From Prevotella sp. (GTDB taxonomy: Bacteria; Bacteroidota; Bacteroidia; Bacteroidales; Bacteroidaceae), in assembly GCA_017430675.1 (NCBI GenBank), contig JAFRMM010000079.1:1-59150 (forward strand): a stretch of 59,150 nt of DNA, read 5' to 3'. Below are positions 26,801 through 35,051 of the stretch, piece by piece. How positions within the stretch are numbered: position 1 is the first letter of the stretch; the number at the start of each line of letters is the position of its first letter. The notes beneath the pieces were generated by a model, which was not told the DNA's origin, made no database searches, and saw nothing but the letters and a program-made list of their open reading frames with translations. The translations under genes and the position numbers were made by a program.

Positions 26801-27834
26801 ATCTTCTTCAATAGAATGAGCGAGAACTCCTTCCCCTTCATGTGGTTCAATAACAGGATAGCCTTTGGCTGGTCACTGCGGGACTGACTCCGAACATCAT
26901 AGAGGAATGTCGGCACGACACCTTTCTTCAGACAATGGGCAGCAGCATAGAGGCCCAAGGCAGAAACCGTGTAGTTCTCTCCAAAAAGATGTTTGTAGTG
27001 CAAGAGCGGCATATCCTGGAAGACAGAGTCAATCATCTCCCGATAAGGCTGATCATTAGCAGGATTCCCATTGACACCCGTCATCACGGCACTGATGTCA
27101 CTGATGGTCATCCCCGCATCGTCCAGCATCTTTTTCAGAATATCCTTCAGTTTATCCGCAGAGAGCAACTGACAGACGTTGATACCTGCCAACTCACAGA
27201 GGTCCTCTGGGCTTTCGGCACAATTGAGCATCATGGACATGGCTACCTCTCCACAGGGATCCATGCCTTCCTGTCCGACATATCCGGCCTTCTGAAGCAG
27301 ACTGAAATAAGATTCACTCATTTCTTCTTGTCCGCCCACCAAGGCTGTACGGATTTTGCCTAACTGCATCTGCATCCAGGCATCCAACAATGTCAGATCA
27401 AAACTGAGACCTCCATGTGAGTAGGTCGTATTATAGCCATGCGTCTTCGTGTATATGCCAAGTGTCGCCCCTACTGTGTTATGGGTTGACTGCATGAAGT
27501 AGGTGGGACTGAGTGTCTCCTCACCGTTCTCAATCATGGCATCCAGGAATCTCTCCGTATAATCAAGGCTACCGATGCTGGTTCCCGTGATAATCGCATC
27601 AGGATGTTCTACACCTGTTTCTTCCAGAACCTTGAGTGCAGTAACAAGAGCACGCTTCATCAGATTACCCATTCTTCTAACCTCGCCGGGGGACATATAA
27701 TCACGGAACGAAGGGTTGATCGCTTTTACCAGAAGATCCTGGTAGAGAATGGGCTCTTCCATCCACTGTTCAGACAACGGCTGCTGGATGGATATTTGTT
27801 CGGCTGCTTGTATGAATACCTGTTGTCGTTTCAT
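26797..27834 (-). CDS. Ketosynthase-like chain length factor (no active-site Cys)
   Basis: 345 residues from MKRQQ at 27834, 1 nt after the stop of the preceding ketosynthase; an upstream in-frame ATG would overlap it. The fold is ketosynthase-like (IITGTSIGSLDYTERFLDAM, TVGATLGIYTKTHGYNTT, TGVNGNPANDQPYREM), but the nucleophilic elbow reads TTYSHGGLSFD, with no Cys, and the usual NAHGT reads TGVNGN. This is the pattern of chain length factors that dimerise with an active ketosynthase. In characterised aryl polyene systems such a heterodimer elongates the polyene; the natural partner is the ketosynthase at 27836-29038. Confidence 0.82.
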   Translation of the reverse strand: MKRQQVFIQAAEQISIQQPLSEQWMEEPILYQDLLVKAINPSFRDYMSPGEVRRMGNLMKRALVTALKVLEETGVEHPDAIITGTSIGSLDYTERFLDAMIENGEETLSPTYFMQSTHNTVGATLGIYTKTHGYNTTYSHGGLSFDLTLLDAWMQMQLGKIRTALVGGQEEMSESYFSLLQKAGYVGQEGMDPCGEVAMSMMLNCAESPEDLCELAGINVCQLLSADKLKDILKKMLDDAGMTISDISAVMTGVNGNPANDQPYREMIDSVFQDMPLLHYKHLFGENYTVSALGLYAAAHCLKKGVVPTFLYDVRSQSRSDQPKAILLLNHMKGKEFSLILLKKI

Positions 27835-27835
27835 A

Positions 27836-29038
27836 TCATGCATCATATTTAGACAGAATCAGGGACGAATCATTACCGCCGAATCCAAAAGCATTACTCA
27901 AAACATGTTTAATCTCTGTCTGAGGATGGGGATCCGTCACGGGGATGATACCGTTCTCCATAGGCGTTTGCCAATGGATATTCACTGGCAGGAACTGGTT
28001 CTGGATAGCCAATATACACAAGACAGCCTCAATACTGCCAGATGCGCTGGTAGTATGGCCTGTTAACGACTTGGTAGATGATATGGGAGGCAGATGGTCA
28101 CCAAATACGCGACGGATGGCATGGCTTTCGCTCTCGTCGTTATTGGGCGTTCCTGTGCCATGGGCATTGATATACTGGATATCCGAGGGCTGCAGTCCTG
28201 CCAATGCCAATGCCTCCTGCATGGCCAAGACAGCACCTTCACCGTCGGGCGACGAGGCTGTCTGGTGGAATGCGTCACAAGCATTACCATAACCACTAAG
28301 TTGACACAAAGGCTGTACGCCACGCTTCTTGACAGATGCTGCAGTCTCCAGGACCAGATAGCCTGCACCTTCACCCAGGTTCAGACCAGCACGGTCCCTG
28401 TCGAATGGTCTGCACGGTTGATGGTCCAATATCATCAACGTATTGAATCCATTCAAGTGGAACATGGTCAGACACTCTGCACCACCTACGACAACCATCT
28501 CTGCCATGCCACAACGCAACATGTTTGCGCCTGTAATAAGAGCATTCGTCGCAGAAGAACAGGCTGTAGAGACAGTTGACAAAAAGGCGAATTTACCAAA
28601 ATAGTCAGCAATCATTTCCGTACAGTCTGCGCAGTTATGTGTGGAGAGGAGAGCGTAGGCATAACCACTGTTGAATTCCCTCTCTTTGCCATAATACAAC
28701 TCTCGCCGGTCCATGCCGCCAACGGTCGTTGACGAAATAAAGGGAACCTCATTCAACTTGTCGCCCGCAAGACCAGCCTGTTCCAGAGCCTCACGTAAGG
28801 CCATCCTGCCTATCAGTGCTGTGCGCGTCAGAAAAAGATTCTGGGAGACACCCAACATCTGCATCATCTCCTCATTGCTGAGTTGAACCTCGCCAACAGG
28901 AAGATCACGATGAATGGATGAGAGATATCTCATCTGACGAATACCGGACTCTTCTTTCCTGAGGGAAACCAGTGTCTCGGATTTTCCGATACCGATAGCC
29001 GATACAACTCCTGCACCTGTTATGTATATCGATTCCAT
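27836..29038 (-). CDS. Beta-ketoacyl-ACP synthase (KAS II/FabF-like), TU2 copy A
   Basis: 400 residues. The complete Cys-His-His triad is visible: VSTACSSATNALI (Cys), INAHGTGTPNNDESE (His) and SLTGHTTSASGSIEA (His). It should catalyse decarboxylative condensation of malonyl-ACP. It directly precedes the Cys-less chain length factor, so an alpha-beta heterodimer for polyene elongation is likely. It starts 6 nt after the thioesterase gene. Confidence 0.9.
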   Translation of the reverse strand: MESIYITGAGVVSAIGIGKSETLVSLRKEESGIRQMRYLSSIHRDLPVGEVQLSNEEMMQMLGVSQNLFLTRTALIGRMALREALEQAGLAGDKLNEVPFISSTTVGGMDRRELYYGKEREFNSGYAYALLSTHNCADCTEMIADYFGKFAFLSTVSTACSSATNALITGANMLRCGMAEMVVVGGAECLTMFHLNGFNTLMILDHQPCRPFDRDRAGLNLGEGAGYLVLETAASVKKRGVQPLCQLSGYGNACDAFHQTASSPDGEGAVLAMQEALALAGLQPSDIQYINAHGTGTPNNDESESHAIRRVFGDHLPPISSTKSLTGHTTSASGSIEAVLCILAIQNQFLPVNIHWQTPMENGIIPVTDPHPQTEIKHVLSNAFGFGGNDSSLILSKYDA

Positions 29039-29044
29039 TATTCC

Positions 29045-29467
29045 CTATACCTCTTTATTATTTATACCCCACCGTTTCATCCATTCCTTATAGAATGCCG
29101 GCATGTCCCATACCAATTGATAATCGCGATCCATAAAGACCTGCACAGTCCGTCCCGTGGCCATCACACTGCCGTTTTCAGGATGACGGATCTCATAGTC
29201 GAATATGATCTTGGCAGCCTCCGTCGGACAATAACTGATTGTCATCTCGGGCTCCATCCCATATCTTAGGGGTTGCTTATATTGAATAGACATGTCAACG
29301 ATAGGTGCAAAGAAACCATTATCCACGATCAGGTGATAGTCCAGACCGTACATCTGTCCAAAATACTCCCGTGCATCTTCCAGATACTTCGCATAAGCGC
29401 CATGCCAGACGACCCTCATGGCATCTACCTCACTGAACCTGATCTTGAAGCGGAAAGTCGATTTCAT
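29045..29467 (-). CDS. 4-hydroxybenzoyl-CoA thioesterase-like (YbgC-type) hotdog protein
   Basis: 140 residues. IRFSEVDAMRVVWHGAYAKYLEDARE matches the 4HBT motif, with the conserved Asp in EVDAMRVVWHG. Such thioesterases hydrolyse acyl-CoA or acyl-ACP; in aryl polyene clusters one is regularly present and may edit or release chains. The start overlaps the stop of the dehydratase-like gene upstream by 4 nt (ATGA). Confidence 0.88.
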   Translation of the reverse strand: MKSTFRFKIRFSEVDAMRVVWHGAYAKYLEDAREYFGQMYGLDYHLIVDNGFFAPIVDMSIQYKQPLRYGMEPEMTISYCPTEAAKIIFDYEIRHPENGSVMATGRTVQVFMDRDYQLVWDMPAFYKEWMKRWGINNKEV

Positions 29468-29895
29468 GTCGCTTTGATGTCTGTCAGTGCAATCTTCATA
29501 CTGGCAGAGGCAATGACTTCATCCCCGACTTTCATCGTGACATTGGCCAGAGTCAGGTTAAACACCTCCTTCACGATCTCAATATAGGTATGCAAGGTCT
29601 CATGACAGCGAGGCTGTCGGATGATAGTGCAATTGCGGATGTTGCCGATAAAGCCTATTTTGATGGAATCCTTCTGTTCCCTGTTGATACATCCCATTCT
29701 GGCAGCACACGACTGTGTCATGTTCTCCATGACACCTGCCGGCGCTAACACCATATCATCGAGGAAGATATTATCCTCGCGCACGGCCAGTTCCGTTACA
29801 GCCTCAGCCTTTTCGCAAGACAGTACCCTATCCACCATCACGAAGGGAGGGCGCTGAGGTATCAGACTGGTAATGGGAATGTCCTTCAGTTCCAC
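29464..29895 (-). CDS. Hotdog dehydratase-like protein (ApeP/COG4706-like), TU2 copy
   Basis: 143 residues. The N-terminal ITSLIPQRPPFVMVDRVL and GVMENMTQSCAARMG are the signature of the 3-hydroxyacyl-ACP dehydratase-like group seen in aryl polyene clusters. A Glu is present on the hot-dog helix, but the FabZ His loop is absent, so it may act together with the His-bearing hotdog at 25016-25384. A paralogue of the same type lies at 35052-35504. Located 8 nt after the ACP gene. Confidence 0.82.
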   Translation of the reverse strand: MELKDIPITSLIPQRPPFVMVDRVLSCEKAEAVTELAVREDNIFLDDMVLAPAGVMENMTQSCAARMGCINREQKDSIKIGFIGNIRNCTIIRQPRCHETLHTYIEIVKEVFNLTLANVTMKVGDEVIASASMKIALTDIKAT

Positions 29896-29903
29896 GACCA
29901 GAC

Positions 29904-30146
29904 TTAGCCGACTTTAGATTCTATATAATCATAGAACTGGGAAAGTGTCTTCACGTCGGTCATCTCCTGGGGCTTGATCTTAAAGCCGAAGTTCTTGTCC
30001 ACGATGACGACGATATCCACATAGTCAAGGCTGTCAATACCCATATCCTCCTTCAACTTTGCCTCTGGGAAGATGTTTGCCTCGTCAATCTCCAAGTCCT
30101 CAATCAGGAAATTCTTTACCTTTTCTTCAATTTCTACTCTAGTCAT
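29904..30146 (-). CDS. Acyl carrier protein, TU2 copy
   Basis: 80 residues, acidic, with the 4'-phosphopantetheine attachment Ser in MGIDSLDYVDIV (DSL motif). LKEDMGIDSLDYVDIVVIVDKNFGFKI follows the ACP helix II-III pattern. It lies between an acyltransferase and a dehydratase-like gene and is likely the carrier for polyene elongation. It is distinct from the 88-residue ACP at 33104-33370. Confidence 0.92.
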   Translation of the reverse strand: MTRVEIEEKVKNFLIEDLEIDEANIFPEAKLKEDMGIDSLDYVDIVVIVDKNFGFKIKPQEMTDVKTLSQFYDYIESKVG

Positions 30147-30180
30147 TTTTTCTATTTTTGATTGTTACAATAATCTGCCA

Positions 30181-31065
30181 CTAATCTACCCAGATATCTG
30201 AATAGTTGAACCATTGCAGTGGATAAGCATCCAGCAGTTTCTCCATTTCGGCCGTGTAAGCATTGGCCAACTGTCGTCTTTGCTCGCCCTTTGGCAATGA
30301 CTTATCGTAATATAATGGTGTCATATAAGCCGTATATGAGCCGTCTTTCTCTTTCATCGCACTCACCATCAGGACATCCAGTCCTCTTGTCGTGGCAAGT
30401 GACAGAGGGCCTTTAGCCAGATGGACATGATGACCATGTATCGATGAGGTCACAACCTTATTCTTGTTCATGACCCTGTCCAAGAAGACACTGACAGCCT
30501 CACCCTTATCCAGGGCATCTATGATCTCCTCACTGTGGGAAGTCTCTATGCCAACGGGGATCATCTTCATATTCATATCCCCGAAAGAAGCCTGACGGTA
30601 ACTCATCAGTGATTGCTTCTCCCCTCCATAGACCAGTATGTTACATGGTTTGGTAAGATGAAAGGAGTAGCCGACGATCTCACTGCATCCGATATGCGCA
30701 TTCAGCATCAGCATCGGTTCCGGCCTTGACATCATCTCCTTCAGGATATCATCACCATGGTAGGCAATCCGAAGTTTCTGACCGGCGTACATCGCAAACT
30801 TGTCTATGACCGTCTGACCGAAGATACAGTGATTCCAGTATGTCGCCTTGAAAGACTTCCAGCGACCATACCCTTTCTTCTGACGGAAATACCGATAGGC
30901 AATCCGGGCACCTGGGCTTAAGACCAATGTCACGGGAATGACACAGACCGACATGAAACAGTACATCACTTTGATATTCACATGCTTCAGCAGACTGATC
31001 AGCATACTGAACATCCTGGCATTGCCGTAGGTCGTTCCCTCTTTCCTTCTTCCGCCTAAGCCCAT
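30181..31065 (-). CDS. Lauroyl/myristoyl acyltransferase-like (LpxL/HtrB family) protein, TU2 copy
   Basis: 294 residues with hydrophobic N-terminal helices (VKYCFMSVCVIPVTLVLSP-like). LMLNAHIGCSEIVGYSFHL contains the HX4E catalytic block of the lipid A late acyltransferase family (H-IGCS-E), and VSVFLDRVMN a later block. It would transfer an ACP-bound chain to a hydroxyl group. A second member lies at 35488-36402. The start is uncertain: several in-frame ATGs exist near the N-terminus. Confidence 0.82.
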   Translation of the reverse strand: MGLGGRRKEGTTYGNARMFSMLISLLKHVNIKVMYCFMSVCVIPVTLVLSPGARIAYRYFRQKKGYGRWKSFKATYWNHCIFGQTVIDKFAMYAGQKLRIAYHGDDILKEMMSRPEPMLMLNAHIGCSEIVGYSFHLTKPCNILVYGGEKQSLMSYRQASFGDMNMKMIPVGIETSHSEEIIDALDKGEAVSVFLDRVMNKNKVVTSSIHGHHVHLAKGPLSLATTRGLDVLMVSAMKEKDGSYTAYMTPLYYDKSLPKGEQRRQLANAYTAEMEKLLDAYPLQWFNYSDIWVD

Positions 31066-31078
31066 CTCCTACACTCGT

Positions 31079-32296
31079 TTAATACTTCTTGATAACCAAT
31101 GCAGAGTTCGTACCTCCAAAACCAAATGAGTTACTGAGGATATAGTTGATCTCCATATCAACCCTCTTTGCGGCAATATTCAGAGGCTCCGAATATTCAT
31201 CTGGCTCCTCAAAGTTAATATTGGGAGCAACGAAGTTGTTCTGCATCATCAGGGTGGAATAGACGATCTCGCTGGCCCCTGCCATCCAACACTCATGACC
31301 CGTCATGGACTTGGTGCTGGAGATGAGTGCCCGTTCCCCATTGAAAAGACGGTTCAGGGCGATAGCCTCATACATGTCACCTTGCGGTGTCGAGGTGGCA
31401 TGGGCATTGATATAGTCTATATCATCGGCTTTGACGCCTGCATCCTCCATGGCCCGCGAGATGGCGATCACGCACCCCTCATCACTGGGCTGGCTGATGC
31501 CGCCGCCATTACTTGAGAAGCCATATCCACAGACCTCTGCCAAAATGGTGGCACCGCGACTGACGGCATGATCGTAGTCCTCCAGCACAAGGGCAGCAGC
31601 ACCTCCACTGGGAACCAGACCGTCACGGTTCTTGTCAAACGGTCTTGATGCCTTCGTAGGGTCGTCCATGCGGACGGAGAAGGTATTCAGGGCGTCAAAG
31701 GACGACATCGCATACTTGTTCACCTCCTGGGCACCTCCGCAAAGCACCATGTCCTGCAAACCTTGTCTGATGAGCATATAGGCCAGACCGATGGAATGGG
31801 AGCCGCTCGCACAGGCAGAACTGACCGTGAAGTTGACACCACGCAAATGGAAGATCGTGCTCATATTCATGTTGACCGTCGAATTCAGTTCCTGGAAAAC
31901 CAGTCCTGAACCTACCAGGGCAGAATCGTGCTTCTCCTCCATAATCTGGTTGGTGCTGACCACAGCCCTGCAAGAAGAATCATTGCCGAAGATCGCACCC
32001 ACTTCATGACTCAACAAGTAGTTGTCATCAATATGGGCCATCTCGAATGCTTCCCTACTGGCCATATAGGCATATTCAGCCTCCTCCGACAACCCCATGC
32101 GCAATCTGCGGTCCAGGAGGGCTTTCAACTGGGGACGCATGACAAGGCCGGTAAGGCCGGACCGGTAGCCATAACTTAACCGGTCTTCATCCAAGCCGAT
32201 TCCTGACTTCCCGTTATAAAGGGAATCCTTCACTTCTTCCAGGTTTGTTCCGAGACAGGACCAGATGCCCATGCCCGTTATCACAACTCTTCTCAT
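31079..32296 (-). CDS. Beta-ketoacyl-ACP synthase (KAS I/II-like), TU2 copy B
   Basis: 405 residues with an intact triad: VSSACASGSHSIGLA (Cys), INAHATSTPQGDMYE (His) and SMTGHECWMAGASEI (His). The NAHATSTPxGD variant is typical of FabB/FabF-like enzymes. It is the second complete ketosynthase of TU2 and may start chain synthesis, or serve the resorcinol precursor chains, while copy A serves the polyene. Its start overlaps the antiterminator gene by 4 nt (ATGA). Confidence 0.9.
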   Translation of the reverse strand: MRRVVITGMGIWSCLGTNLEEVKDSLYNGKSGIGLDEDRLSYGYRSGLTGLVMRPQLKALLDRRLRMGLSEEAEYAYMASREAFEMAHIDDNYLLSHEVGAIFGNDSSCRAVVSTNQIMEEKHDSALVGSGLVFQELNSTVNMNMSTIFHLRGVNFTVSSACASGSHSIGLAYMLIRQGLQDMVLCGGAQEVNKYAMSSFDALNTFSVRMDDPTKASRPFDKNRDGLVPSGGAAALVLEDYDHAVSRGATILAEVCGYGFSSNGGGISQPSDEGCVIAISRAMEDAGVKADDIDYINAHATSTPQGDMYEAIALNRLFNGERALISSTKSMTGHECWMAGASEIVYSTLMMQNNFVAPNINFEEPDEYSEPLNIAAKRVDMEINYILSNSFGFGGTNSALVIKKY

Positions 32297-32964
32297 AGTT
32301 TCTTCTCAATAAAAGCCGTCGGAATATAGGCAGTAGATACTAATCCTACTTTCGACAAAGACACAATCACCCTCTGCTGGCCTGATACCCTGGCAACCTT
32401 TCCTTCCACGCCACGGAACAGACCGTCTGTCACCCGAACCCAGTCACCATCCTTATAGTGGCACTGTGAGGGCTTGACAAACAGAATGTGCTCACTCTTG
32501 CTGACCGTTGCCCTGATGAAGTTGATCATTTCAGAATGAGGAATAATCAGGGGGGGATTCTGATTATCACCAGTCAATTCGAAATGATTATAGTAATAGG
32601 ACAGATAAGACATGGCAGGTGTCTTTTTAACATATTCCTCTGCCTTATCCCCTGTGGTGTAGGCAAACAGTAAGTTGGGGATCAAATACTCCAGGACTTT
32701 CTTTTTCCTTCCATTCACGTGTTTCAGCACGTAATGCTGGGCCGCATACGTATAGGTCCCGTCTTCAACAAGATAGTCCATGGCCTTCTCCACTCTTCCA
32801 TAGGAGACGCGGAACACGAACCAACTTTTGTTTGGGTCTGGCACATATCTTACCGACACCCCGTTTTTCGAACTTGTGGCTTCGGGGAGGGCGTCAGGGG
32901 CAAGCCCGGCGCTTGGAGGATTGGCCTCGCCTCCGCGAGTTTTTACATTAGACAATGTGCCCAT
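32293..32964 (-). CDS. UpxY/NusG-like transcription antiterminator
   Basis: 223 residues. A NusG N-terminal (NGN) domain starts at SWFVFRVSYGRVEKAMDYL (about residue 47) and includes VLEYLIPNLLFAYTT; a C-terminal KOW domain is seen in GDWVRVTDGLFRGVEGKVARVSGQQRVIVSL. This is the UpxY type, dedicated NusG paralogues that bind RNA polymerase at a leader and suppress premature termination along a single long operon. Here it is the first gene of a ~20-kb transcription unit, directly after a 16-bp hairpin. The first ~45 residues (GGEANPPSAGLAPDALPEATSS) are GC-rich, low-complexity and not part of the family. Confidence 0.88.
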   Translation of the reverse strand: MGTLSNVKTRGGEANPPSAGLAPDALPEATSSKNGVSVRYVPDPNKSWFVFRVSYGRVEKAMDYLVEDGTYTYAAQHYVLKHVNGRKKKVLEYLIPNLLFAYTTGDKAEEYVKKTPAMSYLSYYYNHFELTGDNQNPPLIIPHSEMINFIRATVSKSEHILFVKPSQCHYKDGDWVRVTDGLFRGVEGKVARVSGQQRVIVSLSKVGLVSTAYIPTAFIEKKL

Positions 32965-32989
32965 GAATGGATTTTCCCAAATTCGGGTG

Positions 32990-32997
32990 CAAAAATA
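32990..32997 (-). promoter_or_regulatory. Possible -7 box for the antiterminator-led transcription unit
   Basis: On the minus strand TATTTTTG matches TAnnTTTG, 26 nt upstream of the antiterminator ATG. No TTTG is found 19-21 nt further upstream, so this is a weak promoter candidate. It lies just after the hairpin at 33046-33090. Confidence 0.4.
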
Positions 32998-33045
32998 CTA
33001 TTTTTTTATGAAATAAAAGAAGTTAATTGCAAAAAACTTCATATA

Positions 33046-33090
33046 ATGACAGCCCCCGGCGTAAAGCATCCTTTCGCCGGGGGCTGTCAT
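33046..33090 (-). terminator. Strong hairpin between ACP and antiterminator genes
   Basis: ATGACAGCCCCCGGCG (33046-33061) and its exact reverse complement (33075-33090) form a perfect 16-bp GC-rich stem with a 13-nt loop. In the minus-strand transcript the T run (TTTTTT) comes about 10 nt after the stem instead of directly, so it is either an imperfect intrinsic terminator, an RNA stabiliser ending the first transcription unit, or an attenuation site linked to the NusG-like protein encoded next. Confidence 0.7.
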
Positions 33091-33103
33091 CATGTGCGTA
33101 AAA

Positions 33104-33370
33104 TTACTTTTTGCGGTTGGCCTGAACGAACTCAGCCATTGAGTTGATGGACTTGAAGATCTCCTTACCTGCTGAGGGATCCTTGATCTTGATGCCATAA
33201 CTCTTCTCCATCATGACGATGAGTTCCAGGGCATCAATGGAGTCCAGACCGAGACCCGATCCGAACAACGGTGCATCGTTCTCGATGTCCTCGGGCTGAA
33301 CATCCTCAAGATTCAACACTTCAATGATCTGCTTCTTCAGTTCTAATACTAAATCTTCCATATTACTCAT
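33104..33370 (-). CDS. Acyl carrier protein, TU1 copy
   Basis: 88 residues with the phosphopantetheine Ser in GSGLGLDSIDALELIVMMEKSYGIKI (DSI motif). It is the last gene of the GC-rich first transcription unit and likely works with the ketosynthase at 33929-35050. It begins 4 nt after the half-size ketosynthase gene. Its sequence is clearly different from the TU2 ACP, suggesting a separate chain-building set. Confidence 0.92.
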   Translation of the reverse strand: MSNMEDLVLELKKQIIEVLNLEDVQPEDIENDAPLFGSGLGLDSIDALELIVMMEKSYGIKIKDPSAGKEIFKSINSMAEFVQANRKK

Positions 33371-33374
33371 TATT

Positions 33375-33932
33375 TTATTGTTTTTTCTCTATCAAGCACA
33401 TATATGCTTCGAAATGGTCCTTGTCCTCACAGTCCAGCCAACCGAAGAGCGCACTGCTGGTGGTACCGTCGAGGAAAGAGGCCTCCAAAGTCTGATGGAT
33501 GAGGGCTTCGTCATGGGTGTCAAGCACGTAGAACGAGGTCTCCCCATAGTAGCCGTTACGGATGGCGATCTCACCCGTCACGATATTCGGCAGGGTATAG
33601 ACGAAGAGGGCCGGACTGGGGAAATAATTGTCTGGATCCTGGATCGTCTCCTGATACTTACGGTCGTTGCAGACCGAACTGCTGCGATTGAACAGGATGA
33701 CGGCACGGTCCTCCGAGTCACGATGAAGGTCGCCCTCGGCCTGTAGGATCAGTTCTGAGGCGACAAAGCCGAGTTTGCTCAGTTCGTCCATCTTGAAGAA
33801 CTTAGGATAGTCGTTGATGCGGGCACGATAGACCTCCGTCAACAGGGCAGAGCCCTGTGCCGTCGTAGGCAGTAGTTCGCCGTTGAGCACCACACTGTCT
33901 GGCGTGATCTTCACCCATTGTCTGGTCGTCAT
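33375..33932 (-). CDS. Half-size ketosynthase-like protein
   Basis: 185 residues from MTTRQWVKITPD at 33932; the ATG overlaps the stop of the upstream ketosynthase as ATGA, which decides the start although the frame stays open further upstream. NDYPKFFKMDELSKLGFVASELILQ, RAVILFNRSSSVCNDRKYQ and YFPSPALFVYTLPNIVTGEIAIR resemble the N-terminal half of thiolase-fold ketosynthases, but no catalytic Cys or His block exists and the second half is missing. The coding is intact, so it is probably a structural partner, not a pseudogene. Confidence 0.7.
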   Translation of the reverse strand: MTTRQWVKITPDSVVLNGELLPTTAQGSALLTEVYRARINDYPKFFKMDELSKLGFVASELILQAEGDLHRDSEDRAVILFNRSSSVCNDRKYQETIQDPDNYFPSPALFVYTLPNIVTGEIAIRNGYYGETSFYVLDTHDEALIHQTLEASFLDGTTSSALFGWLDCEDKDHFEAYMCLIEKKQ

Positions 33933-35050
33933 CGCGCACCTCCTTTCCTGAACAGCATGGCGGCATTGCAGCCTCCGAAGCCAGACAACAACTTGACGAA
34001 GGATCGTTTCGTCGTCTGCCCGTTCTGGGCAGACAGACGGACGGGACGCGACACGCCCAGTTCCTCGAAGCCACGGGTGCCAAGCACACAACCGTCATCG
34101 ACGGCCGCCATCGACAGGATGGTCTCCAGCACCCCTGCGGCTCCCATCGTATGACCATAATAGCCTTTCAGGGAATTGACCGGCACCTCTGATAATCCTG
34201 CGCGATGGATGGCCACGGCCTCCATCTCGTCGTTATAGAGTGTCGAGGTGCCATGGGCATTGACAAAGGCCAGATCCTCAACAGGGGTATTGCCCAAGGC
34301 GGCACGGATGGCGCGATAGCACCCCTCCCCTGTACGTGAGGGATTGGAGATGTGATGGGCATCGTTGCGCACGGCTCCGCCCACGGCCTGCCACTCGTCA
34401 GGCCCAACCGTTCCCATATTCGTATAGATGATCGTGGCAGCAGCCTCACCTAAGTTCAGTCCCACCCGCTCGATATCGAAGGGACGGCACGCCATGGGCG
34501 ACAAGGCCATCAGCGACAGGAAACCGCTGATGATAAAGCGCGACTGTACATCGGCCCCGATGACGACGGCCGTCTCATAGTCTCCACCCTCCAACAGCCG
34601 CATGGCAGTGATCTGCGCACTGAGTCCTGAGATACAGGCATTCGAGACCACCAATGGCTGATTGGGATTGTTGAAATAGGTTGCGACCTTCCTGGCAGCC
34701 ACACCCAGATGTACCCTGTCGGCAGGGAACGTCCCTGACGGGGCATCCAGCAGATCGACATTCCCCTTGGTGGTGGATACCACAAACAGCACCTTCGGCG
34801 AGGCAGGATCGGCACCGGTCTGTGCCAGAGCCTGACGGGCAGAGTGGATGGCGATGGTCTCGAATCGGGTATAGCCGTCGAGAGGCTCCACCTGCTGCCA
34901 GTCGAGGAGTGAGGCCGTGAAGGGATCTGGCAGTCCCATCGCCCCCTCATAGCGACGCAGACGACTCTTGCCGGCCTTCACGCTGGCATAGTTCTCTGCC
35001 GTCGTAAAGCCCAGGGGCGAATAGATGTTGTCTGCGATCTTACGTATCAT
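33929..35050 (-). CDS. Beta-ketoacyl-ACP synthase (KAS II-like), TU1 copy
   Basis: 373 residues with an intact triad: VVSNACISGLSAQI (Cys), VNAHGTSTLYNDEME (His) and GYYGHTMGAAGVLE (His). It belongs to the FabF-like ketosynthases of aryl polyene/flexirubin clusters. Together with the ATGA-coupled half-ketosynthase and the TU1 ACP it may form a separate elongation module. The gene is much richer in G+C than the TU2 ketosynthases. Confidence 0.9.
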   Translation of the reverse strand: MIRKIADNIYSPLGFTTAENYASVKAGKSRLRRYEGAMGLPDPFTASLLDWQQVEPLDGYTRFETIAIHSARQALAQTGADPASPKVLFVVSTTKGNVDLLDAPSGTFPADRVHLGVAARKVATYFNNPNQPLVVSNACISGLSAQITAMRLLEGGDYETAVVIGADVQSRFIISGFLSLMALSPMACRPFDIERVGLNLGEAAATIIYTNMGTVGPDEWQAVGGAVRNDAHHISNPSRTGEGCYRAIRAALGNTPVEDLAFVNAHGTSTLYNDEMEAVAIHRAGLSEVPVNSLKGYYGHTMGAAGVLETILSMAAVDDGCVLGTRGFEELGVSRPVRLSAQNGQTTKRSFVKLLSGFGGCNAAMLFRKGGAR

Positions 35051-35051
35051 A

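Noticed and set aside
33375..33932. Half-size ketosynthase as a pseudogene
   Set aside because: No internal stop or frameshift, good translational coupling and a compact C-terminus; the frame appears maintained.
33933..34091. Longer start for the half-size ketosynthase
   Set aside because: The extra residues are antisense-like basic sequence inside the upstream ketosynthase; the ATGA overlap at 33932 gives a clean start.
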